In this document: positions 15,978 through 22,019 of the stretch, piece by piece
Position numbering within the stretch: the first letter of the stretch is position 1
Layout: each line of letters starts with the position of its first letter
Assembly (NCBI GenBank): GCA_028867335.1
Contig: JAGWGN010000003.1
Location: forward strand, 1 to 62,553
Direction: 5' to 3'
DNA length: 62,553 bases
DNA from: Microcaldota archaeon
GTDB lineage: Archaea > Micrarchaeota > Micrarchaeia > Micrarchaeales > CABMGC01
The notes under the pieces: generated by a model
Seen by the model: only the letters and a program-made list of their open reading frames with translations
The model's database searches: none
What the model was told of the DNA's origin: nothing
Position numbers and translations under genes: made by a program

Positions 15978-16270
15978 GGAATCTGTATTCCCCTTGCCTT
16001 GAGCTTCTCCTTGTCCATTATGCTGTATCTCCATGTTATGTCGCCCCTCTCATTTGACTGGACGACCCACGGCTTTACCAAAACTACATCCCCCTCCTTG
16101 ACCCAGAACCTCCTCTTTAGCCTTCCCGGAATTGAGCAGACCCTTATGTTTCCATCGGATCCTGCTACCTCGAACTTCGATGCGCCAAGCGCCCTTCGCA
16201 CTGTGCCTACAACCTCGTCCGGCCTTGGCATAGGCGTGCTCTGCGGTGCGTTCTGCTTTTGGTATTTCAT
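15974..16270 (-). CDS. eif1a: Translation initiation factor aIF1A
   Basis: A 98-residue OB-fold factor that binds the A site of the small subunit during initiation. The family pattern is clear: EVVGTVRRALGASKFEVAGSDGNIRVCSIPGRLKRRFWVKEGDVVLVKPW. The C-terminal tail is short, as in archaea. It lies 11 bases downstream of the aIF2-beta gene on the same strand, so the two initiation factors form a small operon. It overlaps the end of the convergent 266-aa gene by 4 bases. Confidence 0.95.
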   Translation of the reverse strand: MKYQKQNAPQSTPMPRPDEVVGTVRRALGASKFEVAGSDGNIRVCSIPGRLKRRFWVKEGDVVLVKPWVVQSNERGDITWRYSIMDKEKLKARGIQIP

Positions 16271-16281
16271 TTATCTCAATC

Positions 16282-16695
16282 CTAGTAATGCTTGATTGTA
16301 TATCTTGCTCCGCAAGCCTCGCAGACGATCGTGAGGAATCCCCTTGCGGATGACTCGACGTGCGTGTCTGGCTTGTGGCACTCCTTGCAGATGACGTAGC
16401 TCTCGAAGTACTTCTTGACCTTCGCGTTGATCACATCGCCGTTGACCTTTGCGCTGATGATCAGCCTCTGCTCCTCGATGCTCACCGGAGCTGCGAGCTC
16501 CTTTGTGATGTACTTTGCGATCTCTGTCTTGTCCCTTCTTGCGACGTCAGAGATCTGCCCGAAGTTCTTGAGTATAGTCTTTGCCCCCTGGATCATGGAG
16601 TCCGCTACAGGGATCTTGAAGTCGACGTTCTCGGCCGACAGGGTAGGCAGCTTGGCGAATGCCCTATCCAGTAGCTTATCGTAATTTGCGTCCAG
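16282..16695 (-). CDS. eif2b: Translation initiation factor aIF2 beta subunit with a probable CTG start
   Basis: The ORF track starts at the ATG at 16596, which would remove the conserved N-terminus. The same frame continues upstream as DANYDKLLDRAFAKLPTL..., the standard aIF2-beta opening (Y-x-x-LL-R-A), and reaches an in-frame TAG at 16705-16707 with no ATG, GTG or TTG between. CTG at 16695 is the only usual near-cognate codon and gives a normal 137-residue protein. The C-terminal zinc ribbon is CKECHKPDT...CEACGARY. It works with aIF2-alpha/gamma to deliver initiator tRNA. A TTAAAAG box about 26 bases upstream predicts transcription beginning within a few bases of this CTG. Confidence 0.88.
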   Translation of the reverse strand: MDANYDKLLDRAFAKLPTLSAENVDFKIPVADSMIQGAKTILKNFGQISDVARRDKTEIAKYITKELAAPVSIEEQRLIISAKVNGDVINAKVKKYFESYVICKECHKPDTHVESSARGFLTIVCEACGARYTIKHY

Positions 16696-16719
16696 AGGAA
16701 AAACCTACTCTATAATATC

Positions 16720-16740
16720 GCTTTTAAGGTTAATAAAGTG
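16720..16740 (-). promoter_or_regulatory. Promoter of the aIF2-beta/aIF1A operon
   Basis: On the minus strand the region reads CACTTTATTAACCTTAAAAGC. The TTAAAAG element is about 26-30 bases before the CTG at 16695, suggesting an almost leaderless mRNA. Confidence 0.4.
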
Positions 16741-16777
16741 TTCTGTAGCCTTCCGCTCGCGAAAACAAATACTAAAA

Positions 16778-16788
16778 AATACTTATAA
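16778..16788 (+). promoter_or_regulatory. TATA box of the 718-aa protein gene
   Basis: ACTTATAAACC lies about 28 bases before the ATG at 16812, fitting a leaderless or nearly leaderless start. Confidence 0.5.
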
Positions 16789-16811
16789 ACCCTGCAAAGA
16801 GAGTACTTTGC

Positions 16812-18968
16812 ATGGGGGATGCAAGAGGACTAAAAGACGCAGCGCAGCCTAGCCGAAGGGAACATAACACTCCCGAAGTTGCGGCTAAGATGGCGACTCT
16901 GAAGGCTCTGCTTAAGAAGCTAGACCCAAAGATCAAGAAGAAGGACCTGAACAGCAAAAGGGCCATTCAGATTCTGGCAGAAAATAATCTTGAGGAAATT
17001 CTCGAGAAGTATAATTCGGAGGAGCTCAGGAAAAAGATTGCGGTCAAGCTCCTTGACGAAATAAACAATGGAACAAAGCAGTGGTCTGAGAAGAGGGCGC
17101 TCAAGATGATTGAGACCCTGAAGCTTGAATCGGTACAGAAGTTGCTAAACAAACACCCTCCAAAAGACTCATCCGTGCTTGCCGAGGTGCTCATGGAGAA
17201 GTCCCACTCCTCTGGGATAGGCTACGCCTCGCATAGGGGATCGAACTTCTACCCGATGAGGAAGGACTCGATTGAGAAGGTGGCGCAGGTGCTTTTCCTA
17301 GACGAGGTAATGGCCCCGTTTTCCGGCTACGATTCGCGCATCTCTTGGGTAATGCTGATGCAGTACACAAACCAGCTCTTCACCTTCAAGCCCGAAAGGC
17401 TAAGAGAGCAGGCAGTGCAGTTCGCGCAGGCGCTCACGATTCCGCAGGTTATGGAGAACTTCAATAGGCTTGCGAGCATTGATGACAAGGCGACAATGAC
17501 CGCCGTGAGCAACCTTTTCATAGGGATGGGGAGGATGATGGACGTGGAGCTCTTTGGAGAGATTTCGTGCCTGCTTGGGAAGTGCAACCCGTACCTTGCC
17601 AGCGCAATAACTTTCGATTTAGCCCAGCACTTTGAAGGGCCAAAGAAGGACAGGGCAAGGATACTTGAGGTCGTAAAGCTGCTTGAGGACAAGGAGATAC
17701 TAGAAAAGCTGAACTCCAAGGTGGTTATGGGGATGTTTTACGCCACCTCGTTTACGGTAAATGCAGGGATGGAGTTCGGGGACAGGGCGATGATGATAAG
17801 GGCGATCAATTTCTACACCACGCATGAGAAGATGATTAGGCAGATGGAGGGGCTTGCCTGGACTGAAGGGGGAAGGGCGATCTGCAAGATAATAAAGCTG
17901 AACCTTGACGAGGTCTGCACAGACAAGCACGGCGTCAAGTGCGTTATGATGTACGCGGCCTCGGGAGGCGCGTTTCTCAGGCCGACAGAGCAGAATCTAA
18001 AGGGCTACGAAAAGGAGCTGCTTGCGCACCTGAAGAAGAAGTACGGGCTTGAGAAGGAGCTCACAATGGAGGAGATGGGCATGCTCTCGGGGCTTGGAAG
18101 AAACAAGATAAGAAAGGGAATCCAGATTATAAACGAGTCAAAGGACGAGTCTGTGAGGAGGTACTCTCTTGACAACCAGCAGCTGCTCATGCTCGACTAC
18201 ACAAGGGAGCAGCTCTCTGAATACGCGGCAATCGCACTCCTGGGATCTAGGGACGCAAAGAAAGAGGCGAAGGCGATTCAGATATTCTCTGAGATTTCGG
18301 GAAGGGACAAACTCAATCAGGCAAGAAATCAGCTGAATACAAAATACAGGGAGCTGAAGGCGAGCATCTTTGCGATGGCAAAGGCAAGCACCTCTGACGC
18401 CCTTCTCTACCAGCGGATCTGCGCGATGCTGGCAGGCGCCAAAAACGAATTGATAGGGGACGTTCTTGAGGGAATCAACTGCAACGACCTGTCGGTAAAG
18501 AACACAGGCTTTGTAAGGGCTGCGGAGAGCAAAAACATACTCGACTATGACAGCAGGGTTCAGATGGCTTGCGTATTTTTGCCACGAAGCAACGACATCT
18601 ACGGCTATGCTGCTGACAAGGAGATTGTGATGGTGAAGTACGAGATAGGCGAGAAGCGCCTGGGCGGAGCAATCTGCTCTGTCACGGGGGGCAATTTCCT
18701 GGTCGACTCGGTTGAGGGGCACAGGTTCTTTAGGAAGAGTGCGGTGTTTGAGATAGTGTTTAATGACCTGATTGAGAGGGCGAAAGAGAAGAAGGTAGAT
18801 AGGATAGTCTTCGGGATGGACGGTAACGGCGAGACCGCGAAGAAGTTCGTAGAGTATATCGAGAATAAGGGGCTTAGGGAGATGACGATAGAGTTTGCGA
18901 TAAAGGAAAACGTCTACCTTGAGACCGAGAAGGGGAGCAGGGCGCTTGCAATGGAGCTTAGGGACTGA
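16812..18968 (+). CDS. Unidentified 718-aa protein with acetyltransferase-like C-terminus
   Basis: A large soluble protein with its own promoter. Residues 1-130 are basic and helical (KALLKKLDPKIKKKDLNSKRAIQIL...), reminiscent of HEAT-like or DNA/RNA-binding helices. The middle (about 130-560) is almost all helical with no recognised motif. The last 140 residues (EIVMVKYEIGEKRLGGAICSVTGGNFLVDSVEGHR...) have the strand-strand-helix pattern and DSVEG-type segment seen in some GNAT-like acyltransferases; this is a weak structural impression. It stands alone between the initiation-factor operon and SRP RNA, without co-transcribed partners. Confidence 0.7.
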   Translation: MGDARGLKDAAQPSRREHNTPEVAAKMATLKALLKKLDPKIKKKDLNSKRAIQILAENNLEEILEKYNSEELRKKIAVKLLDEINNGTKQWSEKRALKMIETLKLESVQKLLNKHPPKDSSVLAEVLMEKSHSSGIGYASHRGSNFYPMRKDSIEKVAQVLFLDEVMAPFSGYDSRISWVMLMQYTNQLFTFKPERLREQAVQFAQALTIPQVMENFNRLASIDDKATMTAVSNLFIGMGRMMDVELFGEISCLLGKCNPYLASAITFDLAQHFEGPKKDRARILEVVKLLEDKEILEKLNSKVVMGMFYATSFTVNAGMEFGDRAMMIRAINFYTTHEKMIRQMEGLAWTEGGRAICKIIKLNLDEVCTDKHGVKCVMMYAASGGAFLRPTEQNLKGYEKELLAHLKKKYGLEKELTMEEMGMLSGLGRNKIRKGIQIINESKDESVRRYSLDNQQLLMLDYTREQLSEYAAIALLGSRDAKKEAKAIQIFSEISGRDKLNQARNQLNTKYRELKASIFAMAKASTSDALLYQRICAMLAGAKNELIGDVLEGINCNDLSVKNTGFVRAAESKNILDYDSRVQMACVFLPRSNDIYGYAADKEIVMVKYEIGEKRLGGAICSVTGGNFLVDSVEGHRFFRKSAVFEIVFNDLIERAKEKKVDRIVFGMDGNGETAKKFVEYIENKGLREMTIEFAIKENVYLETEKGSRALAMELRD

Positions 18969-18988
18969 TTGTTCCGCTAAAAACAACG

Positions 18989-18999
18989 TTTCTTAAATG
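18989..18999 (+). promoter_or_regulatory. TATA box of the SRP RNA gene
   Basis: TTTCTTAAATG lies about 25 bases before the inferred 5' end at 19019, the correct archaeal spacing. Confidence 0.45.
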
Positions 19000-19018
19000 C
19001 TTGATTGCAAGTATTATC

Positions 19019-19276
19019 GGCAGCAAGGCTGGGAGCCAGGGGTTCCCAATCCGCAAATCCCCTTTAGGCGGGCCGCATGCTTGTCGAGTGTTACAGAGTA
19101 GTGCAAGGCCTAGGCCGAAGCGTTGAGGTTTCGCCTCTAGTGGTAGTTGCATATTCGAACCGGGCCAGGCCGGAAGGAGCAACCCTAAGTCTATGTTTAC
19201 TATGCTCTAGAGATACGGGGCTGAGTGTAGGCCTAGATAACCTTGCAGTGCGCTGCAATGCAAGGCGGCTGCTGCC
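19019..19276 (+). ncRNA. ffs: Signal recognition particle (7S) RNA
   Basis: The S-domain core is recognisable: GAACCGGGCCAGGCCGGAAGGAGCAACC contains the helix 8 SRP54-binding segment (GAACCGG-CCAGG-CGGAA-GGAGCA), followed by CCCTAAG as in other archaeal and eukaryotic SRP RNAs. The 5' end GGCAGCA pairs with the 3' TGCTGCC, closing helix 1 as archaeal SRP RNAs do. The 5' domain has GGGGTTCCC...CCGCAAATCCCC loops of the Alu type. About 258 nt is slightly shorter than the usual ~300 nt. ORFs in this interval are shadows. It targets ribosomes making membrane and secreted proteins, such as the pilins here. Confidence 0.87.
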
Positions 19277-19331
19277 ATTTGAGACTTGAAGAAGTAAGCT
19301 TTAAGTATTAAATTCGACATATTAATTGCGT

Positions 19332-19415
19332 GCCCAGGTCGCCTAGTGGTAGGGCGGCAGCCCGCTAAGCTGTTTGGTTGAAAGACCTTCGTGAGTTCGA
19401 CTCTCACTCTGGGCG
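19332..19415 (+). tRNA. tRNA-Ser(GCT)
   Basis: A class II tRNA: acceptor GCCCAGG pairs with TCTGGGC (one G-T), T arm GTGAG-TTCGACT-CTCAC, a long variable arm (TTTGGTTGAAAGACC) and discriminator G, all serine-like. The anticodon stem GCAGC/GCTGT encloses the loop CCGCTAA, giving anticodon GCT at 19364-19366. Position 33 is C rather than the nearly universal T. No intron and no encoded CCA. Confidence 0.93.
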
Positions 19416-19436
19416 CATTTTGTTTAACGTGATTGT

Positions 19437-19832
19437 ATGGTACAACTATCTGACAAGGTAAGAGAGCTGATTGACGGCAAGAACTTTGCGCACATCGCGA
19501 CAATCATGAAGGACGGATCGCCGCAGGTGACGACAGTGTGGATAGACCGCGACGGGGACACGATTCTGATAAACACCGCGGAGGGAAGGGTCAAGGAAAG
19601 GAATCTAAAGCGCGACCCGCGGATCGCAATCAGCATAACCAAGGGAGACAATCAGTACTCAGGGGCATGGATACGGGGAAAGGTCGTGGGAATGACGGCT
19701 GAAGGCGCCGTGGAGCACATAAACAAGCTCGCAAAGAAGTACACCGGAGCGGACAAGTATCAGGGCTATACTCCAAACGAAAAGAGAATCGTGCTTCGAA
19801 TAGAGGCTCAGCACATAACTGAGAGGCTCTAA
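19437..19832 (+). CDS. PPOX-class (split-barrel) flavin/F420-binding protein
   Basis: A 131-residue split-barrel protein of the pyridoxamine-phosphate-oxidase-like superfamily. AHIATIMKDGSPQVTTVWIDRDGDTILINTAEGRVKERNLKRDP is the typical family opening: an IATI strand, a DGxP turn, and the RVKERNLKRDP cofactor-phosphate contact. Many members of this shape use F420 or FMN to reduce small substrates, which cannot be told from sequence. It lies 21 bases after tRNA-Ser(GCT) and may share its transcript. Confidence 0.85.
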   Translation: MVQLSDKVRELIDGKNFAHIATIMKDGSPQVTTVWIDRDGDTILINTAEGRVKERNLKRDPRIAISITKGDNQYSGAWIRGKVVGMTAEGAVEHINKLAKKYTGADKYQGYTPNEKRIVLRIEAQHITERL

Positions 19833-19854
19833 TCTAATTGTTTGGAAATTTATC

Positions 19855-19868
19855 GGCTCAGCTGAGCC
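19855..19868. repeat. Perfect 14-bp palindrome GGCTCAGCTGAGCC
   Basis: A perfect palindrome in the gap between the convergent PPOX and TRAM genes. It could fold into a hairpin at the end of either transcript. No loop is available without opening central pairs, so it may be incidental. Confidence 0.5.
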
Positions 19869-19920
19869 TCTTTGAAATTAAAAATAGAAAGAAAAATAAA
19901 AAAAGAAAAAAGGGGAGTAA
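19869..19920 (-). terminator. Poly-T terminator after the TRAM-protein gene
   Basis: Reading the minus strand right after the TRAM stop, the sequence is CCCCTTTTTTCTTTTTTTATTTTTCTTT and continues T-rich. Long U-tracts are the standard intrinsic termination signal for archaeal RNA polymerase. Confidence 0.7.
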
Positions 19921-20283
19921 TTACTCCTCTGATTCTGTCTCCTCTGAGGAATCTTCTGATCCCTCATCGGATGGTGCTGCGCTTGGTGCTGATGCCGATC
20001 CAGACATTTCGCCGATTGCGAATCTTGCCTTTACATCGGTGATCTTGACCTGTACGGTCTCACCCTGCTTTGCGCCGGCTACGAAGATAACGAAACCGTC
20101 CTTCTTTGCTATGCCGTCTCCCTTGCTTGCGACTGCCTCGATTGTTACATCGACCACATCGCCAACCTTTACAGGCTTTGGTAGGAAGTAATTAGGCTTT
20201 ATGCCCATTCCTCCTCTCCTGTCTCCGCCTTCTCTTCCGCCACTGTTTGGCCTTCTTTCATATCTGTCTCCTTCCATGTTCAT
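19921..20283 (-). CDS. TRAM-domain RNA-binding protein
   Basis: A 120-residue protein. The basic, Gly/Arg-rich N-terminus (RRPNSGGREGGDRRGGMG) precedes one TRAM/OB barrel: VKVGDVVDVTIEAVASKGDGIAKKDGFVIFVAGAKQGETVQVKITDVKARFAIGE. It ends in an acidic Ser/Glu tail (DEGSEDSSEETESEE). Archaeal single-TRAM proteins are abundant small RNA chaperones; here the RGG-like head and acidic tail are additions. Expressed alone with a strong poly-T terminator. Confidence 0.9.
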   Translation of the reverse strand: MNMEGDRYERRPNSGGREGGDRRGGMGIKPNYFLPKPVKVGDVVDVTIEAVASKGDGIAKKDGFVIFVAGAKQGETVQVKITDVKARFAIGEMSGSASAPSAAPSDEGSEDSSEETESEE

Positions 20284-20386
20284 CTTTTCTCTGTAGAATT
20301 AGCGATTTAACTCGCTTTACTACTTAACTATAATTAAGGGATTTGTTGTTTATAAGCTTATCGGTATCCGCGTTTATCGAGGGAAA

Positions 20387-21016
20387 TCAGCCGATTTTCC
20401 TCGCGAGCGCCTCAGTGCTTTCGAAGATGTAATCCGGCTTGCAGGCGCTTAGCTTTGAGTATGGATCCAGCCCCTTTCCGACCGCGCACACGCGCACCCC
20501 TGCAAAGCGCGCCATGAAGATGTCGATTGCCATATCCCCAATGTAGAGGCTCTTTTTCTTGGTCCCCCTCATCCTCTTTATGACCAGCTCCACCCCTGTG
20601 GGATTTGGCTTGTAGGCGCGGATCGTCTCTGCGCTGACTATCATGTCAAAGTACTTCTCCACCCCAAGGCGCCGCAGCTCCCTGTTGAGCCTGCCCTGCG
20701 CCCCGTCGCTAAAGAGCGCTATGGATTTCTTGTTTGTCCTAAGCTCCTCAAGCAGCTCTATAGTACCCTCCCTGAGCCTTGGCCTTGCAAAGAAGCTGTA
20801 GATGTCGTAGACAAAGTCAAGTGTCTTCGCCTCCCCCGCATCTAGGGCCCCGTTGATCTCCTTGGGCTGCCTGAACTCCTCCGGGTGCGCCCTTATGTAG
20901 TTTGGGTTGTATCTCCTCTTGAAAAAGTGGCTGAGCCTCACCACAAGGGTAGATGTGCTGAGCGTTCCGTCCCAGTCGAAAATGAAGAGATCGAAATCCC
21001 TAAGGAGAGGTTGCAT
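20387..21016 (-). CDS. HAD-superfamily phosphatase
   Basis: Start placed at the ATG at 21016 (MQPLLRDFDLFIFDWDGTLS); the longer track ORF adds a hydrophobic stretch unlike the family. Motif I is FDWDGTLS, motif II SIALFSDGA, motif III Lys in YKPNPTG, and motif IV YIGDMAIDIFMARFAG. A four-helix cap follows motif I. This is the phosphoglycolate-phosphatase / beta-phosphoglucomutase-like layout. Substrate unknown. Confidence 0.87.
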   Translation of the reverse strand: MQPLLRDFDLFIFDWDGTLSTSTLVVRLSHFFKRRYNPNYIRAHPEEFRQPKEINGALDAGEAKTLDFVYDIYSFFARPRLREGTIELLEELRTNKKSIALFSDGAQGRLNRELRRLGVEKYFDMIVSAETIRAYKPNPTGVELVIKRMRGTKKKSLYIGDMAIDIFMARFAGVRVCAVGKGLDPYSKLSACKPDYIFESTEALARKIG

Positions 21017-21119
21017 AAGGGCTATTAATCTTATTAACAAATAAAAATGTGAGTGATGATTGAGGTAATCTCTGAGCTTTTGCTGTGAAGATTGATAGGC
21101 GGTCTGACAAGGTTTTTTC

Positions 21120-22019
21120 ATGGAGGGAAGTAAGGGTGTGCTCGAGAGGCTAAAGAAGAACAGCATCCTAGCCACCGACATCGCCAGCCAGTTCTGGTGC
21201 GAGCTCCAGATGGAGCTAAACTACATACATGGGCGCGAGTTCAACAAGGCGATGGCCGGAGGCTCCAAGGTGCACAAGGAGCTGCAGATGGAGGTCGCGA
21301 CTGTAATAGACGTCGAGCCGCAGAACTATGCGGACTTCCTATTCAAGGAGGCATACGAAAATTATCTATCACTAAAGAGCCTAAACGAAAAAGGAATCGG
21401 AAGGGAGATAAAGGTCTACGGATCCTTGAACGGATACAAGTTCGCAGGAAAGATTGACGAGCTGAACGTCCGTGATGGAAAAGTGGTGATTGTCGAGACC
21501 AAGACAAAGGCGCTAAACGGAAAGCTCTTTGAGAAGAATGAGGGCGTCAAGGAGATAAGCGACGCGACAATGCGGACCCACAAGATACAGATCATGCTCT
21601 ATCGCAAGATGCTGGGCGATTTGCAGAGCAAAGAGTACACCTACAAGAACTTCTACAACTCGTATGCAATATCGAAGATGGTCCTCTCAGACAAGTTCAT
21701 CGCGCAGCTTGAGCTGATAGGAATAGACAGGAACCTGCGCAACTTCGACACGATCTATAGCATGGGATATGAGCAGATATACAAGATGGCGCCGATAAGC
21801 GACACGCTTGTTATCTCCTATGTTGACCGCAACACTGGCAATGAGTTTGCAAGCGTCAGCGTAGATTATAATAAAGAGTCCTTCGATAAGATTCTCGTGG
21901 ATGCCATGGCATACTGGACCGGGCAGAGGGAGGCTAGGCCAGTTGTCAAGGAGGAGGCGTGGAAGTGCAACTTCTGCAAGTTCTACGGCAAAGAGTGCAA
22001 GGTTTGGTGGGCTAAATGA
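21120..22019 (+). CDS. PD-(D/E)XK nuclease of the Exo5/Cas4 type with a 4-Cys cluster
   Basis: A 299-residue protein. The first Cys (SQFWCELQMEL) and a C-terminal trio (CNFCKFYGKEC) make the four-cysteine set that holds a 4Fe-4S cluster in Exo5/Cas4 nucleases. The nuclease core is GGSKVHKELQ (His and Glu), KFAGKIDEL (Asp) and VVIVETKTKA (ExK). Such enzymes are ssDNA exonucleases in repair. No CRISPR array or other cas gene is nearby, so an Exo5-like housekeeping role is favoured. It overlaps the alaS start by 4 bases. Confidence 0.88.
   Translation: MEGSKGVLERLKKNSILATDIASQFWCELQMELNYIHGREFNKAMAGGSKVHKELQMEVATVIDVEPQNYADFLFKEAYENYLSLKSLNEKGIGREIKVYGSLNGYKFAGKIDELNVRDGKVVIVETKTKALNGKLFEKNEGVKEISDATMRTHKIQIMLYRKMLGDLQSKEYTYKNFYNSYAISKMVLSDKFIAQLELIGIDRNLRNFDTIYSMGYEQIYKMAPISDTLVISYVDRNTGNEFASVSVDYNKESFDKILVDAMAYWTGQREARPVVKEEAWKCNFCKFYGKECKVWWAK

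Noticed and set aside
19077-19289. Plus-strand 70-aa ORF and overlapping minus-strand ORFs at 18958-19182 and 19207-19503
   Set aside because: They lie in the SRP RNA gene, which explains the sequence by pairing and conserved helix 8; the proteins have no coding features.
19838-20191. 117-aa plus-strand ORF opposite the TRAM gene
   Set aside because: Mirror of the TRAM-protein gene on the minus strand, which has the clear TRAM domain and its own terminator.
21120-22019. CRISPR adaptation gene cas4
   Set aside because: Fold matches Cas4/Exo5, but there is no array, cas1 or cas2 in the window; an Exo5-like label is safer.
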